DNA of 64,000 bases from Methylorubrum suomiense (GTDB lineage Bacteria > Pseudomonadota > Alphaproteobacteria > Rhizobiales > Beijerinckiaceae): assembly GCF_022179765.1 (NCBI RefSeq), contig NZ_BPRE01000003.1, positions 124,001 to 188,000 of the forward strand. Reading direction: 5' to 3'. Under the pieces are notes generated by a model. The model was not told the origin of the DNA. It searched no databases and worked only from the letters and a program-made list of their open reading frames with translations. The first letter of the stretch is position 1. Each line of letters begins with the position of its first letter. The translations under genes were made by a program, and so were the position numbers. Shown here piece by piece: positions 20,358 to 29,243 of the stretch.

Positions 20358-20471
20358 CCTCATCCTGAGGTGCCGGAGCGAAGCGGAGGGCTTTGAGAGA
20401 GCCCTCCAGACGTCGTTGCGATCCCTGGGGCCGTCCTTCGAGGGCCGCTGACGCGGCCAGCTCAGGATGAG
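20358..20471. repeat. Dispersed palindromic repeat, family A, copy 3
   Basis: A 114-bp copy, somewhat more diverged: it begins CTCATCCTGAGGTGCCGGAGC and ends AGCTCAGGATGAG in pieces. It occupies the urtA-urtB gap. A stable hairpin here would be expected to protect the upstream urtA message and give more binding protein than permease, as is common for ABC operons; that is inference. Confidence 0.85.
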
Positions 20472-20509
20472 GGCGATGGATGGGATGGGCTGTGCAAGTC
20501 GCGGGCCGA

Positions 20510-21775
20510 CTACTGGTAGCCCTTCGGGAACGGGTTCGGCTCGATCAATTCGGGGCTCTCGTAGACGACCTCGAACTGACCCGTCGGCAGGGCCTTGGCG
20601 ACGCGGGTCTTCGACCAGAGGTGATGGTTCTCGTGGACCTTCACGTACCCCTCCGGCGCCTCCTTGAACTCGATGCCGGGGGAGGCCGCGACCACCTTGT
20701 CGACGTCGAAGGAACCGGCCTTCTCCACCGCCATCTTCCACAGGAACGGCCCGAGATAGCCGGCCTGGGTGACGTCGCCGAGCACGGTCTTCTCGCCCCA
20801 CATCTTCTTGAAGGCGGCGACGAACTTCTCGTTGTTCGGGTTCTTGAGCGACTGGAAGTACTTCATGCAGGAATAGGCGCCGGCGATGTTGTCGCCGCCG
20901 ATGCCGTCGATCTCGTCCTCGGTGACCGAGATCGTCAGCAGGGTCTGCTTCGACAGGTCGATGCCCGCCGCCTTGAGCTGCTTGTAGAACGCCACGTTCG
21001 AGCCGCCGACCACGTCGGCGAAGATCACGTCGGGCTTCTTGAGCTTGATCTTGTTGATGACCGAGTTGAACTGCGTGTGGCCGAGGGGATAATACTCCTC
21101 GCCGACCACAGTACCCTTGAGCACGTTCTCGATGTGCTTGCGGGCGATCTTGTTGGAGGTGCGCGGCCAGATGTAATCCGAGCCGATCATGAAGAAGCTC
21201 TTGGCGCCCTTCTCCTTGCTCACCCAGTCGAGCGAGGCCAGGATCTGCTGCGTCGCCTCCTGGCCGGTATAGATGACGTTCTTGGACTGCTCGAGGCCCT
21301 CGTAGAAGGTCGGGTAGTAGAGCAGCCCGTTATACTGCTCGAACACCGGCAGCGCGGCCTTGCGCGAGGCGGAGGTCCAGCAGCCCATCACGGCGGCGCA
21401 ATGGTCGTTGACGAGGAGCTTCTTGGCCTTCTCGGCGAAGGTCGGCCAATCGGAGGCGCCGTCCTCCTGGATGATCTTGATCTTGCGCCCGAGAACGCCG
21501 CCCATCTCGTTGATCTGGGCGATGGCGAGCTTCTCGGCCTGGATCGTGCCGGTCTCGGAGATCGCCATCGTGCCGGTCGCCGAATGCAGGATGCCGACGG
21601 TGACCTCGGTGTCGGTGACCGCGAGACCGGTGGTGTTGACCGCCGAGGTCGGTGCGGCGGCGAATGTCGGCCGCGGCATCATCGCCAGGGCGGGCAGGCC
21701 GGCCATGCCCATCAGGAGCTTGCGCCGCAGCGGCGAGCGCAGGCCGTTCTCGGTGTCGGAAGTGTCCTTCGCCAT
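20510..21775 (-). CDS. urtA: Urea/short-amide ABC transporter substrate-binding protein UrtA
   Basis: A 421-aa periplasmic binding protein (also called FmdD-type). The signal has a twin-arginine look (LRRKLLMGMAGLPALAM, about 16-32), suggesting Tat export, cut after TFA. The mature part has the UrtA hallmarks VTVGILHSATGTMAISE (about 58-74), EDGASDWPTFAEKAKKLL, and VMGCWTSASRKAALPVFE. YPTFYEGLEQSKNVIYTGQE and NHHLWSKTRVA near the C-terminus are also typical. Homologues bind urea; the Methylophilus relative binds formamide and other short amides as well. It heads the minus-strand locus, divergent from the sensor kinase. Confidence 0.96.
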   Translation of the reverse strand: MAKDTSDTENGLRSPLRRKLLMGMAGLPALAMMPRPTFAAAPTSAVNTTGLAVTDTEVTVGILHSATGTMAISETGTIQAEKLAIAQINEMGGVLGRKIKIIQEDGASDWPTFAEKAKKLLVNDHCAAVMGCWTSASRKAALPVFEQYNGLLYYPTFYEGLEQSKNVIYTGQEATQQILASLDWVSKEKGAKSFFMIGSDYIWPRTSNKIARKHIENVLKGTVVGEEYYPLGHTQFNSVINKIKLKKPDVIFADVVGGSNVAFYKQLKAAGIDLSKQTLLTISVTEDEIDGIGGDNIAGAYSCMKYFQSLKNPNNEKFVAAFKKMWGEKTVLGDVTQAGYLGPFLWKMAVEKAGSFDVDKVVAASPGIEFKEAPEGYVKVHENHHLWSKTRVAKALPTGQFEVVYESPELIEPNPFPKGYQ

Positions 21776-21866
21776 TCTGCCAGCCCTGTGACCTCACGTC
21801 CGACGGCTCTTGGAACGGCCGCGGATCGACGAGGTGCAGGCTAGGCTGCTCGTTGCGTCGCAGCAT

Positions 21867-21884
21867 ATACGCTGTTCTGCGTAT
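21867..21884. promoter_or_regulatory. Inverted repeat ATACGC-N6-GCGTAT between urtA and the kinase gene
   Basis: ATACGC (21867-21872) and GCGTAT (21879-21884) are exact inverted arms with a 6-bp spacer, about 92 bp upstream of urtA and 234 bp upstream of the kinase ATG. It is the clearest dyad in the divergent region and has the size of a site for a NarL/LuxR-type dimer, so the adjacent response regulator is the natural candidate to bind it. Confidence 0.5.
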
Positions 21885-21963
21885 GGTCCGCGCGGGTCGG
21901 CGGAGGCACGATGGCCTACCTTCGACCCGAGGCGGGCGCGTCGTCCGGCGCGCGCCGCGCCAC

Positions 21964-21979
21964 AGGCCTGTGTCTTGCT
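21964..21979 (+). promoter_or_regulatory. Possible sigma-54 (-24/-12) promoter upstream of the sensor kinase
   Basis: AGGCCTG-TGTC-TTGCT keeps the essential GG and GC dinucleotides at the proper 10-bp interval and most of the TGGCACG-N4-TTGCW consensus (three mismatches). It lies about 140 bp before the kinase ATG. Nitrogen-scavenging genes are often NtrC/sigma-54 controlled, which makes the site plausible, but a single degenerate match in GC-rich DNA may be chance. Confidence 0.3.
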
Positions 21980-22117
21980 TGCTGCACTTGCACGCTGCTC
22001 CCGCAGGGTGTCCTTGCATGCGGAGCGCCGGGGGGACCATCATGCCCCCGCGCCCGGCAGGGGCTCCGCCAGGGCTCGTCAGGCGGTCGCGTACGGGATC
22101 GACGACAGACGTCACGC

Positions 22118-25100
22118 ATGAACGGCCGCCAGCACATCATCCCGATCCGGCGTGCCTACAACCGTCTCGTCGCCGACGAGACGCTGGAGGATTATGCCCT
22201 CCGCTTCACCGCCAAGAAGGCGCGGCGCTGGTCGGCGCTCGCGGTGGCCCAGACGGCGCTCGGCTCGATCTCGTTCCTGGCGCTGGAGGCCATCGGCGGC
22301 ACGCTGGTGCTGGCGACGGGGTTCACCAACACGCTGGCCGCGGTGCTCCTCGTCGGCGTGCTGCTCTTCGCCACCGCCGTGCCGATCACCGTCTACGCCG
22401 CCCGCTACGGGATCGACCTCGACCTCCTCACCCGCGGTGCGGGCTTCGGCTATCTCGGCTCGACGGTGACCTCGCTGATCTATGCGAGCTTCACCTTCCT
22501 GTTCCTGGCCATCGAGGCCGCCATCATGGCGCTGGCCCTGCACCTCTGCTTCGGCCTGCCGCTCTGGCTCGGCTACATCCTCTGCGCCGGCCTCGTCATC
22601 CCCCTCGTGGTCTACGGCATCCGGCTGATCAGCCGGTTCCAGATCTGGTCGCAGCCGGTCTGGGTCCTGCTCAACCTCCTGCCGCTCGGCTTCCTCGCCG
22701 CGAGCCCGGACGCCGCGGCCACCCTCGGGCGGCTCGTCACCTTCCCCGGCCTCGATCCGGCGGCGGGAGCGGGGTTCGATCCTCTCCGGTTCGGGCTCGC
22801 CACCAGCGTGATGCTGGCGCTGCTCGCCCAGGTCGGCGAGCAGGTCGACTTCCTGCGCTTCGTCCCGCCGGCGAAGGGTCCGCGGGACGTCGCGTGGTGG
22901 TCGGCGGTGCTGGCGGGCGGAGCGGGCTGGATCGGGCCGGGCCTGCTCAAGGTGCTGCTCGGGGCCTTCCTCGCGGTGCTGGCCCTCGGCCACGGCATCC
23001 CGGCGCCGCAGGCCGCCGAGCCGACGCAGATGTACGCGGTCGCCTTCGGCTACGTGACGCCCTCGCGGGAGGGCGCGCTGCTGCTGATGGCCGGGTTCGT
23101 CGCGATCTCGCAGATCAAGATCAACCTCACCAACGCCTATGCCGGCTCGATCGCGTGGTCGAACTTCTTCTCGCGTCTCACCCACAGCCATCCCGGCCGG
23201 GTGGTGTGGCTCGTCTTCAACGTCGCCATCGCCCTGATGCTGATGGAGCTCGGCATCGACAAGACGATCGAGAGCACCCTCCCCCTCTACGCCGTGGTGG
23301 TCTCGGCCTGGGTCGGGGCGCTCGCCTCCGATCTCTCGGTCAACAAGCCGCTCGGCCTGTCGCCGCCGGGCATCGAGTTCAAGCGGGCCCATCTCTACGC
23401 GGTCAATCCGGTCGGTACCGGGGCCATGGCGCTGGGCCTGGCGCTGGGCTGGCTCGCCTATGCGGGCGCCTTCGGAACGCTCGCCGCCGCCTTCGGGCCG
23501 CTGCTGGCGCTCGCCGCCGCCTTCGTCGCCGCCCCGCTGATCGCCTGGGGCACCGGGGGGCGGTTCTACATCGCGCGGGTCCCGGAGCCCGTCATGGCGG
23601 CGGGCGGCGAGAGGATCGGCGAGGAGATCGTCTGCCGGGTCTGCGAGCTGCCCTTCGAAGGCGAGGACATGGCGCATTGCCCCGCCTATGCCGGGCCGAT
23701 CTGCTCGCTCTGCTGCTCCCTCGACGCCCGCTGCGGCGACCTCTGCAAGCCGCACGGACGCCTCGACGCACAGGCCCAGGCGAGCCTCGGGCGCTTCGTG
23801 CCGGCCCCCGTCGCCGCCTGGATCGGCGCGCCCCTCGGGCGCTACCTCGCGCTGATGCTCTGCCTCGTCGGGGTGATCGGGCTGATCCTCGGCATCGTCC
23901 ATGCCGGTGCCAGCAGCGGGCATCCGGAGCATCGCGAGTTGCTGCAGGCGGCGCTCACCAGCGTGTTCTTCATCTTCGTGCTGATCCTCGGCATCGTCGC
24001 GTGGCTGTTCGTCCTCGCCCAGGAGAGCCGCCGCGTCGCCCAGGCCGAGACCGAGCGCCAGACCGCGCTCTACCAAGCGGAGATCGCCGCCCACAAGATC
24101 ACCGATGCCAAGCTGCAGGAGGCCAAGGAGACGGCGGAGGCGGCCAATCTCGCCAAGAGCCGCTACGTCGTCGGCATCAGCCACGAGCTGCGCACGCCGC
24201 TCAACGCCGTGCTCGGCTACGCGCAACTCCTCGAGGTCGATCCCGAGATCCCGGCGCAGCGGCGGCGGGGCCTGCAGGTGATCCGCCGCAGCGCCCAGCA
24301 CCTGTCGGGCCTGATCGACGGGCTGCTCGACATCTCCCGCATGGAGGCCGGGCGCCTCCAGGTCCACCGCAACGAGATTCGGCTGTCGGATTTCCTCGAC
24401 CAGATCGTCGACATGGTGCGGCTCCAGGCGGAGGCGGCGGGCCTGCACTTCCGCTTCACCCGCCCCGAGATCCTGCCCGCGGTCGTCGCCACCGACGAGA
24501 AGCGCCTGCGCCAGATCCTGCTCAATCTCCTGTCGAACGCGATCAAGTTCACGCCCTCGGGCGAGGTCGGGCTCGACGTGACCTATCGCAGCCAGGTCAC
24601 GGTCTTCACCATCCGCGACACCGGGCTGGGCATCCGGCCGGACGATCTCGGGCGCATCTTCGAGCCGTTCGAGCGCGGCTCGATTCCCGCCGCCCGCAGC
24701 CAGCCGGGCACCGGCCTCGGGCTCACCATCGCCGGGCTGCTGGCGCAGGTCATGGGCGGCGAGATCACGGTGGAGAGCGAGGTCGGGCGCGGCACCCGCT
24801 TCCGGGTGCGGCTGATGCTGTCCTCGGTCAACCGCCCTGCCCCCACCCCCGCGGCCCCCGCCGTGCCGGCTCTCTCCGCCGCCCCGCGCCGCTACGCCGG
24901 CCGCCAGCGCCGCGTCCTCGTGGTCGATGACGATCCGGCCCACCGCACCCTGATGCGCGACATCCTCGAGCCCCTCGGGATCGAGGTCGCCGAGGCCTCC
25001 GACGGCCCGGCCTGCCTCGCCCTGTGGGACCCGGCCGCGGCGAGCGCCGCGCCCGACCTCGTCCTCCTCGACATCGCCATGCCGGGGATGAGCGGCTGGA

Positions 25101-25630
25101 CCGTCGCCGAGCGCCTGCGCGCCCTCGCGCCGGGTCTGCGCATCGCCATGATGTCGGCCAATGTCCACGAGATCAGCCCGACCCGGGGCATCGATGCCCG
25201 CCACGACGCGATCATCGCCAAGCCGTTCGATCTGCGCGACTTCCTCGATCAGGTCACCCGTCTGCTCGGTCTCGACTGGGTCGAGGGGACGCCGCCCGTG
25301 GCCAAAGCGGCGGAGGCCGGGCCGGGCGCGCCGCGCGTCCCCGCCCCCTCGTCCGCCCCGCGGGCGAAAGAAGGGGCGCCGCACCCCGCCACCGCCGCGC
25401 GCGGCGGCCTGCCCCTCCCCGTCCTCGAAGAGCTCCTCCGCCTCGGCCGCATCGGCCATGTGCGCGCCATCGAGGCCCGGCTCGCCGAGATCGCCGATGC
25501 CGAGCCGGCTGCCGCCGCCTTCGCGGAGCGCCTGCGGACCCTCGTCGTCGCCTTCGACCTGCCGACCTACATGCGCGTGCTCAAGGACGCCGCCGGCGAA
25601 CAACCGGTCCGGGAAGCCACCGATGCCTGA
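22118..25630 (+). CDS. NCS1-permease / histidine kinase / receiver fusion sensor
   Basis: A 1170-aa hybrid sensor. Residues ~30-490 form a complete-looking 12-segment transporter of the NCS1 (purine-cytosine permease) type, with FGYLGSTVTSLIYASFTF and NLTNAYAGSIAWSNFFSR. Residues 506-543 hold eight Cys and a His (C506-x2-C509-x10-HC521 ... C529-x2-CC533-x5-C539-x3-C543), a likely metal site. Two more membrane segments (~570-650) precede a HisKA domain with His689 (GISHELRTPLNA), a HATPase domain (NLLSNAIKFT; GTGLGLTI) and a receiver with Asp985 (LLDIAMPG). A Pro/Ala linker and a helical C-terminal domain follow. Divergent from urtA, it is probably a transporter-like receptor for urea, amides or nucleobases; ligand not known. 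Confidence 0.9.
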   Translation: MNGRQHIIPIRRAYNRLVADETLEDYALRFTAKKARRWSALAVAQTALGSISFLALEAIGGTLVLATGFTNTLAAVLLVGVLLFATAVPITVYAARYGIDLDLLTRGAGFGYLGSTVTSLIYASFTFLFLAIEAAIMALALHLCFGLPLWLGYILCAGLVIPLVVYGIRLISRFQIWSQPVWVLLNLLPLGFLAASPDAAATLGRLVTFPGLDPAAGAGFDPLRFGLATSVMLALLAQVGEQVDFLRFVPPAKGPRDVAWWSAVLAGGAGWIGPGLLKVLLGAFLAVLALGHGIPAPQAAEPTQMYAVAFGYVTPSREGALLLMAGFVAISQIKINLTNAYAGSIAWSNFFSRLTHSHPGRVVWLVFNVAIALMLMELGIDKTIESTLPLYAVVVSAWVGALASDLSVNKPLGLSPPGIEFKRAHLYAVNPVGTGAMALGLALGWLAYAGAFGTLAAAFGPLLALAAAFVAAPLIAWGTGGRFYIARVPEPVMAAGGERIGEEIVCRVCELPFEGEDMAHCPAYAGPICSLCCSLDARCGDLCKPHGRLDAQAQASLGRFVPAPVAAWIGAPLGRYLALMLCLVGVIGLILGIVHAGASSGHPEHRELLQAALTSVFFIFVLILGIVAWLFVLAQESRRVAQAETERQTALYQAEIAAHKITDAKLQEAKETAEAANLAKSRYVVGISHELRTPLNAVLGYAQLLEVDPEIPAQRRRGLQVIRRSAQHLSGLIDGLLDISRMEAGRLQVHRNEIRLSDFLDQIVDMVRLQAEAAGLHFRFTRPEILPAVVATDEKRLRQILLNLLSNAIKFTPSGEVGLDVTYRSQVTVFTIRDTGLGIRPDDLGRIFEPFERGSIPAARSQPGTGLGLTIAGLLAQVMGGEITVESEVGRGTRFRVRLMLSSVNRPAPTPAAPAVPALSAAPRRYAGRQRRVLVVDDDPAHRTLMRDILEPLGIEVAEASDGPACLALWDPAAASAAPDLVLLDIAMPGMSGWTVAERLRALAPGLRIAMMSANVHEISPTRGIDARHDAIIAKPFDLRDFLDQVTRLLGLDWVEGTPPVAKAAEAGPGAPRVPAPSSAPRAKEGAPHPATAARGGLPLPVLEELLRLGRIGHVRAIEARLAEIADAEPAAAAFAERLRTLVVAFDLPTYMRVLKDAAGEQPVREATDA

Positions 25631-26540
25631 GGCACCCGGTCAACGCGACATCGTCCTCGTGGTGGACGATTCCCCCGACACGCTGAGCTTCCTCACCGAG
25701 GCGATCGAGCGCTCCGGGGCCACCGTCCTCGTCGCGGTGGCGGGCGAGGCGGCGCTGGCCCTCGTCGATGAGATCACCCCCGACATCATCCTGCTGGACG
25801 CCATGATGCCGGGCATGGACGGGTTCGAGACCTGCCGCCGCCTCAAGGCGAAGCCCGCCGTGGCGACCGTGCCGGTCATCTTCATGACCGGGCTGTCGGA
25901 GACCGAGCACATCGTCCAGGGGCTGGAGGCCGGCGGCGTCGATTACGTGACCAAGCCGATCGCCCCCGACGAGATCCTGGCGCGCATCCGCGTCCACATG
26001 GCCGGGGCGCGGGCGGCGCAGAGCCTGCGGGCGGCGCTCGACACCACCGGGCGCACCCTGTTCGCGGTCGATGCCGCGGGGGCCGTGCTGTGGGCCACGC
26101 CGCAGGCCTCGCAGGTTCTGGCGGCCTGCGCCCCCCGGGCGGACGACGCCTACGGGCTGCCGCCCGCCGGACGGGCCTGGCTGCGCGGTTGCCTCGCCGG
26201 GGGGCAGACGGGAGCCTTCACCCTCACCGACCTGTCCGGCGCGGCCCATACGGTGAGCTTCGTCGGCCGCACCGGCAACGAGGTGCTGCTGCGTCTCTCC
26301 CGGGACGCGACCGCCGCCGGCATCGAGTTGCTGCGCACCCGCCTGCCGATCACCGCGCGCGAGGCGGACGTGCTGTTCTGGCTCGCCCGCGGCAAGTCGA
26401 ACCGCGACATCGGCGAGATCCTCACCCTGAGCCCGCGCACCATCACCAAGCATCTCGAAGGCATCTACGCCAAGCTCGGGGTGGAGAACCGCACCGCCGC
26501 CTCGATCATCGCCGCGCGCCACCTGCAGGATCTCGGCTGA
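25623..26540 (+). CDS. LuxR-type response regulator paired with the NCS1 kinase
   Basis: A 305-aa protein. The receiver domain (about 8-125) has VVDDS, the phospho-acceptor Asp59 in ILLDAMMPGMDG and the conserved Lys in VTKPI. A middle domain (~135-225) resembles a short PAS-like or linker fold. The C-terminal GerE/LuxR helix-turn-helix is at about 240-300 (LTARE-like ITAREADVLFWLARGKSNRDI, then SPRTITKHLEGIYAKLGVENRT read in parts). Its ATG lies inside the last codons of the kinase gene (8-bp overlap), so the two form a cognate pair. It probably controls urtA and the downstream amide/urease genes. Confidence 0.92.
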   Translation: MPEAPGQRDIVLVVDDSPDTLSFLTEAIERSGATVLVAVAGEAALALVDEITPDIILLDAMMPGMDGFETCRRLKAKPAVATVPVIFMTGLSETEHIVQGLEAGGVDYVTKPIAPDEILARIRVHMAGARAAQSLRAALDTTGRTLFAVDAAGAVLWATPQASQVLAACAPRADDAYGLPPAGRAWLRGCLAGGQTGAFTLTDLSGAAHTVSFVGRTGNEVLLRLSRDATAAGIELLRTRLPITAREADVLFWLARGKSNRDIGEILTLSPRTITKHLEGIYAKLGVENRTAASIIAARHLQDLG

Positions 26541-26585
26541 GCGTTGCTGGGCCTCCCGGCGGGCAGGGATGAGGTCGCCCGCGGA

Positions 26586-26969
26586 TCAGCCGGTGCGCTG
26601 CGCGGTCCAGCGGCCGGTGCAGGCGGTCAGGCCGGCGAGGGACCATTCGCCCGACCCGCTCGCGCCGCGGAGCCGTCCGGTCACGGCGATGCGGGACAGG
26701 CCGGTGCGGATCGTGCCGCTGACGCGCCCGTCGGCGCGGGCCTGCCCGGTGGCATCGATGCCGTCGGTGCCCGCCTCCTTCAGCACCCCGTTGCGGATCG
26801 TGATGGGATAGCGGTGCGGGCCGGCGCAGCGGCCGGTCACGGTCATGGCCTGGACCGACCATGCGCCGTCGAACGGCCCCGCCATCGCGGTGCCGGTGGA
26901 GAGCGGGAGGCCGAGGGTCAGGGCGAGCAGCGGGGCACCGAATCCGGTCAGCCGGCGTCGGGCGATCAT
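26586..26969 (-). CDS. Small exported protein of unknown function
   Basis: A 127-aa protein with an Arg-rich start and hydrophobic signal (LLALTLGLPLSTGTAMA), so probably periplasmic. The mature part is about 90 residues with two Cys (GRCAGPHRYPITI and LTACTGRW) that could form a disulfide, and repeated GxVSGTIR/GRLRGASGSGEW beta-strand patterns. Similar small domains are widespread in Rhizobiales without known role. The ATG at 26967-26969 has GGAG upstream; the longer frame to 26999 is less likely. It points toward the response regulator gene and converges with it. Confidence 0.7.
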   Translation of the reverse strand: MIARRRLTGFGAPLLALTLGLPLSTGTAMAGPFDGAWSVQAMTVTGRCAGPHRYPITIRNGVLKEAGTDGIDATGQARADGRVSGTIRTGLSRIAVTGRLRGASGSGEWSLAGLTACTGRWTAQRTG

Positions 26970-27406
26970 GAAGGCAACTCCGTGAGAGTGAGGGGTCATC
27001 GGGGGCCGGCTCCCGCATCGGCCCCCGCGATCAGGTCGCGAAGGAACGACGCACCGGCCGGAGCCGAGGCTGTGTCAGCGTCAGCACGAGATGGGACACC
27101 GGCAGCCGATGTCACTGATATCGATGCACTGGTGTCGAGAATTTGAAGGATATCATCGCGGAAGGCTGGGATTTCCCGGGCGATGACAAATCACGCAAGA
27201 GCTCGTGCCCCGTTTCTGGAAGCCGTAAAGCTAAGTTCGCGTTTCTGAATATTGCATGAAGCCTGTCCGGCGGGGCGCCGCATCGCGTCGGGCATCCTGG
27301 CCGGGAAGCGCCGGTTCGGGCGGGAGCGGACCGCCCGACCTCGCCCGACGAGGCTGTCGCGGCGCCGGTGGTGCGACCCCGCGGGGCCGATCGATCGTCG
27401 GTGACG
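26970..27406. other. Intergenic region without a supported gene
   Basis: About 440 bp. The right half is less GC-rich, for example around 27120-27260 (GAATTTGAAGGATATCATC and AATATTGCATGAAGC), so it likely carries the promoter of the small exported protein and the end of the transport/GGT operon transcript. No ORF here has coding character and no clear hairpin with a U-run is visible. Confidence 0.5.
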
Positions 27407-29164
27407 TCAGAGGCCGAGGGCCAAGCCGTCGCTGCGGGGATCATGGGCGCCGACGAAGCCGCCGTCGGCCTCGATCCGGATCGCGCCCGGATGGCCGGCC
27501 AGCGGGCTCTGGGCCGGGATCGGGCTGATCTCGTGCCCCCGCCGCTTCAGCTCCGCGAAGACCTCCTGCCCCGCATCGAGTTCGAGCTTCAGGCTGTCGC
27601 GGCTGTCCGAGAACGTCTTTCCGAGGAGAAACCGGGGGCGCGCCAGGGCCGTCAGCGGGTCCATGCGGTAATCGATCAGGCGCGTCAGCACCGCCGCGAG
27701 CGTCTGCGGCTGCCCATCCGCTCCCTGCGTTCCGTAGAGCAGGCTCGGACGTCCGTTCGTGAAGTACATGCCGGGATTGAGGGTATGGAACGGGCGTTTG
27801 CCCGGACGCGGCGCGTTGATGCTTTGGGCCTGCCCGCTGAAGGCGGCACCGCGGTTGTGCCAGAGGATGCCGGTCTCCCCCGCGACGACGCCGCTTCCCC
27901 AATCGAAATAGATCGTCTGCAGCAGGCTGACGCAGCGGCCCTCCCCGTCGGCGACCCCGATGAAGACGGTATCGCCGGTCTGGAAGACATGCGGCCAGGG
28001 TGCCGCCCGGTGCGGATCGATGCGGCGGGCCTGCGCATCGAGATGGGCGGCCGACAGCAGGCGGTCGACGGGAACATCGACGAAATCGGGATCGGCAATG
28101 TAGCGGTTGCGATCGATGAAGGCCGTTTTCACGGCCTCGACGAGCAGGTGGTAGTAATCGGCGCTGCCCTCGGGGATCGCGCCGAGGTCGAAGCGGTCGA
28201 GAACGCCCATGATCTCGAGGGTGGTCAGGCCCTGCGTCGGCGGACGCAGGCTGACGAGTTCCCCGCCCCGATAGGGAACCCGCAGCGCGCTCTCGTTGCG
28301 GGCGCGGCAGCGGGCGAGGTCGTCCGCCGTCAGGGGCGAACCCGCTGTCTGAAGGCCGCTGACGATCCGGCGGGCCAACTCGCCCTCGTAGAAGTCGCGG
28401 CCGCCATTCTCCGCCAGGGTCGTGAGCGAGCGGGCGAGGTCGGGCTGGCGGAAGGTCTCCCCGACATCCGGGATGCGGCCGTCGGCCGTGAACACGCGGA
28501 CCACATCGGGCCATGTGCCGATCGCGTCGGCGCGGAAATTCGCCCAGAAGCGCTGCGACGGCGTCAGGGGAAAGCCCTCCGTCGCGCAGGCGATGGCCTG
28601 CCCGAACAACCCCTTCCAGGAGTGCCGCCCGCCCCAGGCCCGCTGGCTGAAGGTGAAGGCCTGCTCCCAGGTGTCGACGGCCGCCGCCGCCGTGATCGCC
28701 GATCCGGGGCCGCGCAGCGGGATCGGCCGACCCTCCTCCGGCAGGTTCGCCGCCGCCTGCCCGATGCCGGACAGGGTGAAGCTGGCACCGTCGCGGTCGC
28801 TGACGATCATGAACGCGTCGCCGCCGAGTCCGCAGAAATGCGGATAGGTGACGCAGAGCGTGGCATTGACCGCGATCGCCGCCTCGATGGCGTTGCCGCC
28901 CGCCCGCAGCACCTCCCGTCCCGCCTCGCTGGCGCGTTCGTGCGGGCTCGTCACCATGCCCCGGCGCGATCGGGCGAGGGCGCCGCGGGCGGCGCCCGGT
29001 TCGGTGACGGTGGCGGGTTCGGCGAAGGGACGGGTCGGCATGGTCGTCGCACCCAGGGCAGCCGCGGAGGTCAGGAGCAGCGCGCGCCGCGAGGGTGTGG
29101 GCGCGGCGGGTCGAGGCCGATCGCTTCGATGGCCTTCGCTTCGGTCGTCGTCGCTTCGATCCAT
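27407..29164 (-). CDS. Gamma-glutamyltransferase family protein
   Basis: A 585-aa Ntn-hydrolase-like protein. An N-terminal twin-arginine-type signal (SRRALLLTSAAALGA, about 25-39) suggests periplasmic location. Family features are GMVTSPHERASEAGREVLRAGGNAIEA (split around residues 69-95), FCGLGGDAFMIV, and the small-subunit start where the Thr in TGDTVFIGVAD would be the autoprocessing nucleophile (normally the first residue of the small subunit). The canonical TTHFSV motif is not kept, so it belongs to the divergent branch that includes cephalosporin acylase-like and other acylases. The ATG at 29162-29164 has GGAGGTG upstream. Last gene of the five-gene transport operon. Confidence 0.85.
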   Translation of the reverse strand: MDRSDDDRSEGHRSDRPRPAAPTPSRRALLLTSAAALGATTMPTRPFAEPATVTEPGAARGALARSRRGMVTSPHERASEAGREVLRAGGNAIEAAIAVNATLCVTYPHFCGLGGDAFMIVSDRDGASFTLSGIGQAAANLPEEGRPIPLRGPGSAITAAAAVDTWEQAFTFSQRAWGGRHSWKGLFGQAIACATEGFPLTPSQRFWANFRADAIGTWPDVVRVFTADGRIPDVGETFRQPDLARSLTTLAENGGRDFYEGELARRIVSGLQTAGSPLTADDLARCRARNESALRVPYRGGELVSLRPPTQGLTTLEIMGVLDRFDLGAIPEGSADYYHLLVEAVKTAFIDRNRYIADPDFVDVPVDRLLSAAHLDAQARRIDPHRAAPWPHVFQTGDTVFIGVADGEGRCVSLLQTIYFDWGSGVVAGETGILWHNRGAAFSGQAQSINAPRPGKRPFHTLNPGMYFTNGRPSLLYGTQGADGQPQTLAAVLTRLIDYRMDPLTALARPRFLLGKTFSDSRDSLKLELDAGQEVFAELKRRGHEISPIPAQSPLAGHPGAIRIEADGGFVGAHDPRSDGLALGL

Positions 29165-29243
29165 CACGGCACCTCCGGGGGGTTCGCTGAGGTCCGGCGC
29201 CGGGGCGGCGCCGAAACGGTCGGAGCGACGCGGACGACGCCCC

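Noticed and set aside
22112..25603. 1163-codon minus-strand frame opposite the NCS1 kinase
   Set aside because: Long only because of GC bias; no recognisable domain, while the plus strand has a clear multi-domain protein.
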